Of a stretch of 64,000 nt of DNA, positions 45,965-55,286 are shown in pieces. This DNA is from JABAAI01 sp965261955. Lineage in GTDB: Bacteria > Spirochaetota > Leptospiria > Leptospirales > Leptonemataceae. Below the pieces are notes generated by a model. That model saw nothing but the letters and a program-made list of their open reading frames with translations, had not been told where the DNA came from and ran no database searches. Both the position numbers and the translations under genes were made by a program. The stretch lies in the NCBI GenBank assembly GCA_965261955.1, contig CBDHEM010000071.1, positions 372,001 through 436,000 on the forward strand. The letters run 5' to 3'. Position 1 is the stretch's first letter, and each line of letters starts with the position of its first letter.

Positions 45965-47572
45965 ATGACTAGTCACACCATACTTGTCAGCGATAAATTT
46001 TCTGCAAAGGGTATTACTAGACTCAAAGAACAAACGGATATGTTTTCAGTTCTTTATGAGGAAAAAGGTTTTCAGCGTTCTAGTTTTCTGCAAAGTCTTC
46101 CAAAAGCAGAAGGTTTAATCTTACGCTCAGCTACAAAGGTAGACAAAGAAGCTTTTTCTTATGCTAAAAATCTTAAAATCATTATACGTGCAGGTGTTGG
46201 CGTAGATAATATAGATATAATGGAAGCTTCCCGTAGGGGTGTGATTGTAGAAAATGCACCAGGTGGGAACACAATATCCACAGCAGAACAAGCTTTGGCC
46301 CTCTTGTTTGCCTGTGCTCGTTATACACCTCAAGCTAATTTTTCTGTTAAGAATGGGAAATGGGAGAAAAGTAAATTTAAGGGTTCTGAGTTAACTGGGA
46401 AAACTATCGGTGTTGTAGGGTTGGGGCGTGTTGGGAAAGAATTTGTATATAGAGCATTAGGTCTTAGAATGCACGTCATTGGTTATGATCCATATATATC
46501 AACTGACCAATTAGAACATTTGGGGATTGAACTAGTTACAAAAGATGAATTGATAGCCCGTTCCGATTTTATTACTGTTCATACTCCCTTAACAGATGAT
46601 ACCAAAAATTTTATAAATAAGAAAAATTTGGATAATCTAAAAAATGGAGTAGTACTAATCAATGCTGCTCGGGGTGGTATTTATGATGAAGAAGCACTGG
46701 TCAAAGGTTTAACTACTCAAAAATTAAAAGCAGTCGCCCTTGATGTTTTTTCTGAAGAACCGCTTTCAAAGGATTCTCCTTTGCGGAGTTTTGATAATTG
46801 TATTATGACTCCCCATTTGGGTGCATCTACAGATGATGCGGAACTTGCGGTAGCTGTGGAAACAGTTGATAACATGATAGATTTTTTTAAAAATGGTGTG
46901 GCTATAAATTCTTTGAATTTTCCTACAATTAATCCTGAATCTATGGAATTTCTACAACCGTACTATAAGGGTGGTATCCGTGTTGGTAAACTTTTAGGAC
47001 AACTGGCAAAAAATATTGAGAGTCTCCAAATTAAATATTATGGAGAAATCACAAAATATAAAATCGATACTATAAGCTCTGCCATCCAATATGGTTTACT
47101 TATACCTGCCCTCGGGGATGAGGTAAACATTATTAACGCTCCCATTTTGGCCAAAGAACGTGGAATACAAATGAATAGTTTGTCATATGGGGTGTCCAAT
47201 GGCTTCTCTAGTTATGTGCAATTATTGATAAGAGATGGAAAGCAAAATCTTATAGAGCTTAGTTATACATCTTTGCGGAAAGAGGCTCTTATCTTTTCTA
47301 TGTTTGGACTTCCCCTTGAATTTAAGCCTAAAGATGTTTTACTTTCTATAAAAAATAGAGATGTTCCGGGTGTAGTTGGAACAATTGGTACTTTTCTTGG
47401 TAAAGAGGGTGTAAATATTGCTCATTTAGAATTGAGTAGAAACACAAAAGGTGAAGATGCCTATTGTATTATTAGCATAGATGAACTTTTAAAAGAAAGT
47501 ACTCTTGAAGATTTACAAAAACTAGACAATATTATTCACGCCAATCAAATTGATTTGCATGAAACAAAATAA
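45965..47572 (+). CDS. serA: D-3-phosphoglycerate dehydrogenase, long type
   Basis: First step of serine synthesis: oxidises 3-phosphoglycerate with NAD. The 535 residues have the full type I order: substrate domain; NAD domain with GVVGLGRVGKE near residue 147; catalytic Arg in LINAARGGIYDEEAL, Glu in LDVFSEEP, and His in MTPHLGASTDDAE; the allosteric substrate-binding domain near 315-450; and a C-terminal ACT domain (NRDVPGVVGTIGTFLGKEGVNIAHLELSR). The ACT domain suggests feedback by serine. serC (51222) lies 3.6 kb away on the other strand. Confidence 0.96.
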   Translation: MTSHTILVSDKFSAKGITRLKEQTDMFSVLYEEKGFQRSSFLQSLPKAEGLILRSATKVDKEAFSYAKNLKIIIRAGVGVDNIDIMEASRRGVIVENAPGGNTISTAEQALALLFACARYTPQANFSVKNGKWEKSKFKGSELTGKTIGVVGLGRVGKEFVYRALGLRMHVIGYDPYISTDQLEHLGIELVTKDELIARSDFITVHTPLTDDTKNFINKKNLDNLKNGVVLINAARGGIYDEEALVKGLTTQKLKAVALDVFSEEPLSKDSPLRSFDNCIMTPHLGASTDDAELAVAVETVDNMIDFFKNGVAINSLNFPTINPESMEFLQPYYKGGIRVGKLLGQLAKNIESLQIKYYGEITKYKIDTISSAIQYGLLIPALGDEVNIINAPILAKERGIQMNSLSYGVSNGFSSYVQLLIRDGKQNLIELSYTSLRKEALIFSMFGLPLEFKPKDVLLSIKNRDVPGVVGTIGTFLGKEGVNIAHLELSRNTKGEDAYCIISIDELLKESTLEDLQKLDNIIHANQIDLHETK

Positions 47573-47871
47573 CTCTTGAAACTTTCGTTCATTTAGCATT
47601 TTATAATGTTTTGAGCTCACTACAATTGTGACTCATGATTTTATTCTCATCGCTTAATAGCTATTTTGTCATATAAAAGAGTTTCACGTAAAACGTATTA
47701 TGTCCTATTGGCAAGTACTCTCTCTATATATATATAGAAGTAAGTGACAAGCAGTTAATTTATGTTGGGTGTTATTTTTTATACAAGTGATTATTTAATT
47801 TATACTGTATATACTGATCGTTCATATTAGTTTGTAGCTATAAAGAAAATATAGGAGAAAGTTCATTTCAT

Positions 47872-47943
47872 GGGACTATTGCGAAATGTAAATAATTACA
47901 AATAAAGCGCCATGAACCGTTGATTTAAAGCATCTTGAATTCA
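47872..47943. mobile_element. MITE copy F, left half only
   Basis: The left end GGGACTATTGCGAAATGTAAAT and inner part GCGCCATGAACCGTTGATTTAAAGCATCTTG match the family; the right half is missing where the IS30 remnant begins. It starts directly after an ATG that has a ribosome site (AGGAG, 47853-47857), so it may have cut a gene. Confidence 0.6.
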
Positions 47944-48958
47944 CATAATAAATGCAACACACCATTAAGTCAGCCAAAGGGTGTACTGATATTCTTTGGC
48001 TAACAAAAAGAGGAGTAAAAGATGAAAAGAGATACCATATTCACTTAATGAATAAACAAAATTCAACACTGACAGAAATAGCCAAGACCATGGGCAGAGA
48101 TCAGTCAACTATCAGCCCGTAAGATTAAACGTAATACCGGAAGTAACGGTTATCACTATAATAAACAAGCCCATAGCTTTGCCAAAACAAGACATACACA
48201 GAAAACCAAGCATCTCAAACTAACTGTTGATTTACGGTATTATGTTCAGCAAAAACTTGCGTTGTATTGGAGTCCTGAACAAATTGATGGGCATATTAGT
48301 ATTAGCACTGAAACCATCTAGCGACTCATCTTGAAGAATAAAATGGCAGGGGGGTACTTTATCAGTATTTACGCCACTAGGCCAAAAAACATCACAAACG
48401 TTATGGCAAGAACAACTATCGCGGTATTATCCCCAATCGTGTTGATATTGAGAATAGACTCAGTGGGATAGATAGTTGCTCACGTATAGGGATTGGGAAG
48501 CTGATTGTGTTGGTCATAAGGGCGTCTTTACCACCTTGACTGAGCGTAAAAGCAAATTGTATCTTTCCTTCCCAATCAAGAACAAAATCGCAAAGGAAAC
48601 AAATGCAGGTATACTCAGGTTATTAGAGACGGTTAAAGCATTTGTTATGGCACTAACGTTTAATAATGGCAGAGAGTTTAGTCGGCACGGTGAGCTTGCC
48701 AAGCAACTCAAATGTGAAACATACTTTACCAAACCGTATCATTCATGGGAACATAGTTTGAATGAAAACCATAATGACTCGTTGAGTAGGGCAATTCTTT
48801 CCAAAGGGAATGTCTTTGGATCAAGTAAGCGAAAAGGGCTATTCAAAATCACCGACTTAATGACTAATCGGTATAGAAAATGGTTGGGAGTTGGGGTATA
48901 AAACCCCTTCTTCGGAAGGTCTTTTCTCACACAGTGGGAATGTACCATAATGTAAGGC
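47944..48958 (+). mobile_element. IS30-family element, decayed
   Basis: About 1 kb with end repeats of the type ATGCAACAC / GTGTTGCA. The transposase pieces in order are an N-terminal helix-turn-helix (KQNSTLTEIAKTMGRDQSTIS, then a stop), LKLTVDLRYYVQQKLALYWSPEQIDGHI, a DDE domain (DWEADCVGHKGVFTTLTERKSKLYL...), VMALTFNNGREFSRHGELAKQLKCETYFTKPYHSWEHSLNEN near 48640-48770, and RYRKWLGVGV at the end. Several stops and frame breaks occur, so it is dead. A second, shorter remnant lies at 20346-20545. Confidence 0.85.
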
Positions 48959-49183
48959 CTAGTGTTGCACTCCTAAGTTAAATCCGCCCATTCCAAACGA
49001 GTTAATTCCTTAGTTTTTTGGAACGGAAGCCCCTTCATGGGGGATGGGACGGGGGAAACACGCCGGTTGCAAAAAGTTAAAAAAACAGAACCAAACACCA
49101 ATTTAAAGCATTTTAGACTAACATTTTCTCACTTTATATTTTACAACTCTAACACCGTATACAAAAATATGGAGATTTTATTT

Positions 49184-49276
49184 ATGCCATGGGGGGGGGG
49201 AGAGAGAGTGTTCACAAGGTTTGATATCTTCTTTGCGCTAAAAAGAAAATTTATCAAGTTGATGTTTTCGGGGTGA
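49184..49276 (+). CDS. Possible 30-residue peptide with a G10 tract at its start
   Basis: GGAG lies 9 bases before an ATG that opens MPWGGGERVFTRF...; the fourth to sixth codons come from a run of ten G. A change of one G would end the frame after a dozen or so codons. It is the longest G run of the window. Whether it is translated is unknown, and no family is recognised. Confidence 0.2.
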   Translation: MPWGGGERVFTRFDIFFALKRKFIKLMFSG

Positions 49277-49319
49277 AAATATTGGAAAACATACTGGAAA
49301 TGATTCTCGTGAAGTGCAA

Positions 49320-49354
49320 TAAAAAAACACCTAGGCATGTGGCCATACCTAAGT
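49320..49354 (-). terminator. Rho-independent terminator of the LipL21 gene
   Basis: On the minus strand ACTTAGGTATGG and CCACATGCCTAGGT fold into a 10-bp stem with two G-U pairs, followed by GTTTTTTTATT. It lies 107 bases after the stop codon of the LipL21 homologue, the only minus-strand gene upstream. Confidence 0.65.
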
Positions 49355-49461
49355 ATTTTTAAATAACCGTAATCTCTATTTGCCTTTTGTACAGCATATT
49401 TATTTTAAACATGCATTTTCTCATACAGAGGCATTATATAAATGCCTTATTTGCTCTTTTC

Positions 49462-50094
49462 CTATTCGGTTGATGGTGAAATATCTTCCGCTTTGGCTGC
49501 AAAAGCACGTTTCCCACCAGGATAACGAAAATAGCCCACACACTGGCATTCTTCCCAAGTTTCAGCTTGATCACGCCGAGCGTCAGCACAACGACCTGTT
49601 GCTTGGTTAATGGAACAACAGTCATATAGACCTATCCCGCTAATTTTACCTCTAGTTTGTGTGATAATCGTTTGGCCCGTTGACTGTCCATCTTGTACTC
49701 CGGAAGCTTGTTCCAGATAATCACCTAGCACTTTAGAAAGACCATCTCCTGCAACAAGATCACGTGCTGCACGGCGACAAGTGCTTTGTTTCATAGCGAT
49801 ACTACCAATTTGAATGGCTCTCTCGGAAGAACGTGCGGTAAATTTTAAGTAAAGATAGTCTTTTTTACGCTCATCTTTACAGTAGTCTGCTGGACTCATA
49901 CCTAGACGTGCCTTGGCAGAATCCGGTGCACAGGCCCAGCCCTCAAAAACCCAACCTTCTGCCCCAACAGTCGTAGCATCTCTCCGTACCTGTGAGCCAG
50001 ACCCAGAGCAATACCACACAATAAGAACTATAAAAAAAGTAAAAAAGAATAATGCCCCTTTTCTACAACTTGTTTCCCATTTTTTCTGTTCCAT
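49462..50094 (-). CDS. lipL21: LipL21-like outer membrane lipoprotein
   Basis: A 210-residue lipoprotein related to Leptospira LipL21, an abundant surface lipoprotein that binds peptidoglycan fragments. Matching pieces are DATTVGAEGWVFEGWA, a KDYLYLKFTARSS segment (KDYYYMKFSSRAS in Leptospira), MKQSTCRRAA, EQASGVQDGQST, ISGIGLYDC, WEECQCVGYFRYPGGKRAFAAKAEDI. The signal peptide has a long basic start and its hydrophobic part ends in VWYCSGSG, with the lipid Cys near residue 29; the Trp-Tyr before Cys is unusual, as spirochaetal lipoboxes are often loose. A terminator follows, and a ribosome site GGAGGAT precedes the ATG. This is the best taxonomic marker of the window. Confidence 0.85.
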   Translation of the reverse strand: MEQKKWETSCRKGALFFFTFFIVLIVWYCSGSGSQVRRDATTVGAEGWVFEGWACAPDSAKARLGMSPADYCKDERKKDYLYLKFTARSSERAIQIGSIAMKQSTCRRAARDLVAGDGLSKVLGDYLEQASGVQDGQSTGQTIITQTRGKISGIGLYDCCSINQATGRCADARRDQAETWEECQCVGYFRYPGGKRAFAAKAEDISPSTE

Positions 50095-50260
50095 AAGATC
50101 CTCCTTTGATTCCTTTTCTTTATTAAACTTTTAATAAATAGATAGTGATTTATTAAGAAAAATACTTCCTAAAATAACCAAATAGTCATTTAGATAGTTT
50201 TCTCCTTGTTTTCTTTAGACAAAACTTTTTTGGGATGGTTCATCTTATTTTGTGCTTTTT

Positions 50261-50968
50261 CTAACCATCCCAAAGTTCTCCCGGTGTGAGCATAATGACA
50301 TCGCGTATTCCCTTTCCTTTTTTGAGACGTTTTTCTATCTCTTCCTCCATATCTCCTTGAAATAGGATATTGGCGTGATAATGTACTTCTCCAAGTAAAT
50401 GCGAAACTCTCTCTTGTGAAAGAGTAATACCCATAGATCGTAGAATATGGCGGATGTCAGGTACCCTGCCCTCTTTTTTAACAGTCACATCCATTGACAT
50501 AACACGAAAACGTTTGATTCGTAAACGCTTTTCAAACAGATCGAAAAGTCTCAGTATAAAAACAATACTAAAGCTAACACTGACTGCGACAATGAGCATA
50601 CCCGATCCAGCTGCAATACCAATTGCAGCCATACACCAAATTGTTGCAGCACTGGTCATACCTCGGACAAGCCCCTTGTTTGTTATAATTGCGCCGGCAC
50701 CCAAAAAACCAATACCAGTTACAACTTGAGCAGCTATACGCCCAGGGTCAGGTGTTATAAATCCCATTTTTCGAGCTTCTTCTGCTACAAATAAAGAGAC
50801 ACTCATAAATAAGCAACAGCCAGTACTGATGAGCATGTGCGTTCTAACACCCGCAGGCTTCGCACGGGAAGCACGTTCTAACCCTATGATTATTCCGCAT
50901 ACCAAAGAAACAAAAAACCGTAAGAGAAAAGTGCCTAAAAAAGGCTCTACACTGAAAAAATTTCCCAT
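50261..50968 (-). CDS. MgtC/SapB family membrane protein
   Basis: A 235-residue protein. The N-terminal 130 residues have four to five membrane helices with the MgtC signature GLERASRAKPAGVRTHMLISTGCCLF and the GIGFLGAGAI block. The C-terminal 100 residues form an ACT-like soluble domain. In pathogens MgtC helps growth at low magnesium and within macrophages and interacts with F1Fo ATP synthase; in other bacteria the role is less clear. It stands alone, 46 bases after the small gene downstream of serC, on the same strand. Confidence 0.9.
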   Translation of the reverse strand: MGNFFSVEPFLGTFLLRFFVSLVCGIIIGLERASRAKPAGVRTHMLISTGCCLFMSVSLFVAEEARKMGFITPDPGRIAAQVVTGIGFLGAGAIITNKGLVRGMTSAATIWCMAAIGIAAGSGMLIVAVSVSFSIVFILRLFDLFEKRLRIKRFRVMSMDVTVKKEGRVPDIRHILRSMGITLSQERVSHLLGEVHYHANILFQGDMEEEIEKRLKKGKGIRDVIMLTPGELWDG

Positions 50969-51014
50969 AATATTATAGACAAAAAAACTAGAAGTTTATT
51001 TGTTTCGCCCCATC

Positions 51015-51221
51015 TTATTCCATAGCTTTTTGGATACGAACAAAGTTTTTTACAATGTTATCGAAGGCTTGGTAACAACTTTCTTCATCTGAAAATTGTA
51101 TGACCCTATTTTGAGATGGATTTGCATAGCGTAATTCAATTACAAAATTCTCGTTTATTTTGATTGAAGTGCAATGATCTAGATTAACAAGTTCCTCTTC
51201 ACCTAATTTAAGCCACATCAT
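51015..51221 (-). CDS. Small conserved-looking protein coupled to serC
   Basis: A 68-residue soluble protein (MMWLKLGEEELVNLDHC...), not recognised. It starts right after the serC stop: the ribosome site GGAGG lies in the last serC codons and the ATG follows the TAA, so the two are translated together. The sequence has an alternating pattern fit for a small alpha/beta fold, NENFVIELRYANPSQNRVIQFSDEESCYQAFDNIVKNF. It may be a small regulator, but this is a guess. Confidence 0.7.
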   Translation of the reverse strand: MMWLKLGEEELVNLDHCTSIKINENFVIELRYANPSQNRVIQFSDEESCYQAFDNIVKNFVRIQKAME

Positions 51222-52319
51222 TTATCCTCCATGTTCTTCACAAAAATTTTTCATAGAGTTAGCTAGGAGTTGACAACCTTCTTTTTCCATAGAATTATAA
51301 ATGGAAGCGCGTAAACCTCCCACCGATCGATGCCCTTTCAGACCAAACATACCTTCTTTTTCAGCCTTTTTAATAAAGAGATCATCTAAAGAAGAATCCG
51401 AAAAATTCCAAGTTATATTCATCAAAGAACGATCTTCTTTTTTTGCATATCCTCTATAAAAATAAGGATAGCTATCAATAACATTATAGATAAGTTGTGC
51501 TTTTTTTTGGTTGCGTAGAGCTATGCCTTCCAAACCACCTTTTTCTTCTATCCATTTTAAAATCAGAAAAAAAATATAAATTTGAAAGGTTGGTGGTGTG
51601 TTGTACATGCTTTCATTCTTTCCAAAAGTACTATACCTAAAGAGTGTGGGTGTATCTTGTTTTTCTAGTTCATAGTAATCTCGATCAATAATAACAATAG
51701 TGAGCCCGGCTGGACCGGCATTTTTTTGTGCTCCGGCATATACCATACCAATGTTATCCCATTGGATGGGTCGAGAAAGAAAATCAGAAGACATATCGAT
51801 AATTAATTTTGTATTTTTTGGTTTTGGCAATATAGAATATTGCGTGCCAAAAATAGTATTATTAGAAGTTATATGTAAATAGTCTATGGGATCATTAAAA
51901 TTGATTTCTTTTGGGATATAAGTAAAGTTTGTATCTTCAGAACTTCCAGCTATTTGAACATCAATACCTTGAATTTTTGCTTGTTCAATTGCCTTTTTCG
52001 ACCAACTTCCTGTATGAATATATCCCGCTCGATTCCCACGCTTTGACAAGTTTAATGGTACTAGCACAAATTGTGTGGAAGCTCCTCCTGTCATATACAA
52101 TATGTCAAAGCGATCGGGTATGAAAGCAATTTGTCGTAGGTATTCTATAGATTTTTTATAAATATCATCAAAAATTTTACCTCGATGGGACATTTCAATT
52201 AAAGACATTCCATGCCCTTTGTAATCTAGTAATTCATCACGTACTTGCTCTAGAACAGAGGTTGGTAGAGCTGCAGGCCCAGGGGAAAAATTAAAGACAC
52301 GATTTAGTTCTTTTGGCAT
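51222..52319 (-). CDS. serC: Phosphoserine aminotransferase
   Basis: Second step of serine synthesis and also used in vitamin B6 synthesis. The 365 residues have NFSPGPAALPTSVLEQ, the motif SLIEMSHRG, TGGASTQFVLVPLNL, the PLP Lys in YAGAQKNAGPAGLT near residue 200, FRYSTFGKNESMYNTPPTFQIY, and VGGLRASIYNSM near the end. Everything expected is present. It forms a two-gene unit with the small protein downstream. serA is at 45965. Confidence 0.96.
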   Translation of the reverse strand: MPKELNRVFNFSPGPAALPTSVLEQVRDELLDYKGHGMSLIEMSHRGKIFDDIYKKSIEYLRQIAFIPDRFDILYMTGGASTQFVLVPLNLSKRGNRAGYIHTGSWSKKAIEQAKIQGIDVQIAGSSEDTNFTYIPKEINFNDPIDYLHITSNNTIFGTQYSILPKPKNTKLIIDMSSDFLSRPIQWDNIGMVYAGAQKNAGPAGLTIVIIDRDYYELEKQDTPTLFRYSTFGKNESMYNTPPTFQIYIFFLILKWIEEKGGLEGIALRNQKKAQLIYNVIDSYPYFYRGYAKKEDRSLMNITWNFSDSSLDDLFIKKAEKEGMFGLKGHRSVGGLRASIYNSMEKEGCQLLANSMKNFCEEHGG

Positions 52320-52416
52320 AGATATGAATACATTAAAGATTATTTGTACATAATCATATAGTAAATATAGAAAATTATTACGATGGTTTTTTCGATTATA
52401 GTAAATTTATGAAATG

Positions 52417-53013
52417 TTATGATATCTCCTTATTTTCAATCTTAATTCTTTCGCTTGGTGTCACAATATCGGTAACCCTCACCCCAAAATTTTCGTCGAT
52501 AACAACAACCTCTCCTTTAGCAACTAGTTTCCCATTTACGAGTAGATCGACTGGCTCTCCAGCAAGTTTATCTAACTCAATAATAGACCCTTCCCCCAAA
52601 CCAAGAATTTCTTTAATAAACATTTTCGTTCTACCCAATTCTACAGTCAAAGACATTTGGACATCCATCAAAAGATTCATATTTGGTTCCACTTGATTTT
52701 TTTCTCCTGTTTTGTGACTTAAATTAGGAAAGGCGATTTCCACCATATTCACCTGTCCCGGTTTATTATCTATATTGACAAGGTCATCTAGTTTTATAAC
52801 AGGTTTTTCTTCTGCTATCTCGTTATTCAGCATTTCCTTTTGAATTTCAATATTCTCTTTTTCTTGGGTCTCAGATTCTATCGATAAGTTTTGTGTTAGC
52901 GAAGCCATACCCTCGCTCTCAACATCTTCCACTATTGGCTTTTCTTCCGCCACCGGATCTGCTTCCTTTAGAAGGCCTTCTATTTCATCATCTGATAACT
53001 TTTTTTCTTCCAT
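52417..53013 (-). CDS. fliN: Flagellar motor switch protein FliN
   Basis: C-ring component at the cytosolic face of the flagellar motor. The N-terminal 90 residues are charged and disordered (EEKKLSDDEIEGLLKEAD, a FliN/FliY-type start also seen in switch proteins). The C-terminal SpoA/FliN domain is complete: LLMDVQMSLTVELGRTKMFIKEILGLGEGSIIELDKLAGEPVDLLVNGKLVAKGEVVVIDENFGVRVTDIV. At 198 residues it is longer than the short E. coli FliN (137) and fits the spirochaete form. It stands alone. Confidence 0.94.
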   Translation of the reverse strand: MEEKKLSDDEIEGLLKEADPVAEEKPIVEDVESEGMASLTQNLSIESETQEKENIEIQKEMLNNEIAEEKPVIKLDDLVNIDNKPGQVNMVEIAFPNLSHKTGEKNQVEPNMNLLMDVQMSLTVELGRTKMFIKEILGLGEGSIIELDKLAGEPVDLLVNGKLVAKGEVVVIDENFGVRVTDIVTPSERIKIENKEIS

Positions 53014-53290
53014 ATGTTAAGAGATTAAATTATAATTTTTTTTAACTAAACATTTTTATTTTTCCATATAAAGGCTCTTCGTGACAGCATAGGATTATAC
53101 TTCGAGACTTCGAGGCTTTCAAATCAAAAACAAAACTACAAACCAATCAATACATCCCTATACATATTTCGGAAGATATTCCCGTAAGTATACTTCTTTT
53201 CTTATTGGAGTACATAAATGGAAAATAATTTTATAAAACGGATAGCCACAAACAATTTTTTTAAATATAATTCCAAATTGCTGTTATTTT

Positions 53291-55234
53291 TTACGAAGGA
53301 GTCACAAGGAAACATTCAAAAGGAGCTAAACCGATTTGAATTCTATTTTTTTGGCAATACCAAGGTATGTACTGATCTGTCCAGTAATCCCTCCCCTTTT
53401 GGAAGGGCATCAAGTTTATATCTGTTGGTAAGGAAATATCTATAAGTTTAGGCTTAGTATCTATATTCCAAATGACCATACACATTGATTTTTGATAAAT
53501 ACCTACACCTACAGGCGTAGGGTCTCTGTTTTCAGTTTTTCTGTAAGAATTTGTGTTAGATTTAAATAAAAATTGAAGAGACTGGTTTTTATATTTTTCA
53601 TGAATAAGCAACATCTTTTGAAAGTCAGGATCATTGTACACATCTCTAATTACAGTATTTGAATTATAGTCAATTTGAATATATAAATGACCTCCAAATA
53701 GTGCAATAATGGACAAAAGTAAATATTTTTGGCGCTGATTTAGTTTTGGAAAGTTTTGCAATAATGTCAAAGTAGCTTCAGTACTAAATAGGGGAAAATG
53801 ATTTTGAATTGGTAAAAGATATGCTAAACGTGAAAGTTCTTTTTTTAGAGAACGAATGAATAGAGTTGTATTGTTTTCCCAAAAGTTTCTTTTTATATAA
53901 CCTGTTTTTTTCTTAATTCCATCTATAAGATGTATGCTTGGCCATGATTTTTCCTCAGGTATATGGATCGTTACTTTTTTACCGGCTGTACGCTTTATAA
54001 TTTTTATTACATTATTCAGATATTCGACGCTACTTTTAGAAGAGTCGTATCTTGTGCCAAGAGTAGAATAAATAGGATTAAAAAAAGTGAAATCAAAAAA
54101 AGTGAAATTCCAATCTTTGACAATCGTTTTAATTACTTGAGAGATCCATAAGAAATAATTTGGATGTGTCAGGTCAAAAACATATAAAGTTTTTTTAGCA
54201 AAAAAAGAATTTTTCCCAACTGCAACAGAAATAAATTTTCTTTCTTTTTTTAGAAATAATTCTGGATGATCTTTCACAATTTTACTCTTAGAATGAGCTA
54301 AAAATGGAGGGAATGAAATTCCAACACGCAAATTATAAGATTTGATGATTTTATTTAATTTATAAATGGGTAATTTTTTCCCCAACTCTAGCCAATCTCC
54401 CCATATCCTTTGATTTTCTATATTCAAGATAAGGGTATCAAATTTTTCTCTTTGTTTATAATAGGATACTCTCAGAAATTTAGTGATGTCTGTCTCAACG
54501 CAAGAAGCATGCGAAGTGATTTTTTTGTTATACTTCATTTGGACATGAAATATAAAGTGTCTATGTTTCTTTTTTGGTTTTTTTTTGTGTTTTATTTGTT
54601 CTGAAATATTTTTCATTACACCGTCACGAAAAAATACAGAAGTTGAAAGTGGTTTATAATTTACCGTGGCTTGTGATAAATGAGATAGATAAATAGAGCT
54701 TAAAGCTATCCTAGTGTTTTTATCAAAAAATTGATTTCCAAAATACCATCTGATTTTAAAGGAATTGATTTCTTTCCAAATAGGCTTTTCCTTATGATCT
54801 ACAAAAAAATCAATATACTGTATTCCATTAATGGCAGGAAGGAATAATATTTGCTGTTTTTTTTGTGAAAAAGATTGTTCGAAATAAATAGAAAATAAAT
54901 TTTTTTCTATTTTAGAAAATTTATTTTCATACTTTAAACTACTAGAGAAGAAAAGATTTTTATCTGCTGGAGTTTTTATATATAAATCAAGATGAGATAT
55001 GAAATATATGGTCGCTTTATCATCCGTTCGATAGATAAAGCCTTTGTACAAATTGGAAAAGAATTGAAAGGTAATATGAAAACCAAGAAAAGAAGATATT
55101 CTCTTTGTATTTGAAATGATCTGTTCTTGCAGACAAGATGTTCCTATTTTTTCTTTATAATAATATAAAACTGCTATGTACTGCTTATCATGTATAGATG
55201 ATAAATGACTTTGGGTTGATTGATAAATGTTCAT
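53291..55234 (-). CDS. GH36-like (alpha-galactosidase clan) protein, diverged
   Basis: A 647-residue protein without an obvious signal peptide. The middle looks like a clan D TIM barrel: LILNIENQRIWGDWLELGKKLPIYKLNKIIKSYNLRVGISFPPFLAHSKSKIVKDHPELF (compare WGDW, KFPxGLK and GLWxxP of GH36), then LYVFDLTHPNYFLWISQVIKTIVKDWNFTFFDFTFF, where an Asp of the FDF type is expected as nucleophile, and a C-terminal beta domain. The family would hydrolyse alpha-galactosides. The identity is low and a 15-bp in-frame duplication sits on the nucleophile strand, so activity is doubtful. The gene is extremely AT-rich. Confidence 0.55.
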   Translation of the reverse strand: MNIYQSTQSHLSSIHDKQYIAVLYYYKEKIGTSCLQEQIISNTKRISSFLGFHITFQFFSNLYKGFIYRTDDKATIYFISHLDLYIKTPADKNLFFSSSLKYENKFSKIEKNLFSIYFEQSFSQKKQQILFLPAINGIQYIDFFVDHKEKPIWKEINSFKIRWYFGNQFFDKNTRIALSSIYLSHLSQATVNYKPLSTSVFFRDGVMKNISEQIKHKKKPKKKHRHFIFHVQMKYNKKITSHASCVETDITKFLRVSYYKQREKFDTLILNIENQRIWGDWLELGKKLPIYKLNKIIKSYNLRVGISFPPFLAHSKSKIVKDHPELFLKKERKFISVAVGKNSFFAKKTLYVFDLTHPNYFLWISQVIKTIVKDWNFTFFDFTFFNPIYSTLGTRYDSSKSSVEYLNNVIKIIKRTAGKKVTIHIPEEKSWPSIHLIDGIKKKTGYIKRNFWENNTTLFIRSLKKELSRLAYLLPIQNHFPLFSTEATLTLLQNFPKLNQRQKYLLLSIIALFGGHLYIQIDYNSNTVIRDVYNDPDFQKMLLIHEKYKNQSLQFLFKSNTNSYRKTENRDPTPVGVGIYQKSMCMVIWNIDTKPKLIDISLPTDINLMPFQKGRDYWTDQYIPWYCQKNRIQIGLAPFECFLVTPS

Positions 55235-55286
55235 ACCATAAAATAATTGCCTGAAAAATAAGATTAAATAAGTATTCGTTGTTTTT

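Larger units (their letters stand above)
48959..49461. other. Gap downstream of the IS30 remnant
   Basis: Contains a badly preserved MITE-like stretch at 49066-49156 (GGTTGCAAAAAG...TTTTACAACTC), a run of ten G at 49191-49200, and the lipL21 terminator at 49320-49354. The only possible gene is the small ORF at 49184. Confidence 0.5.

Noticed and set aside
53218..53445. 75-codon plus-strand frame near the GH36-like gene
   Set aside because: It overlaps the gene's 3' end on the opposite strand, and has no ribosome site or family match.
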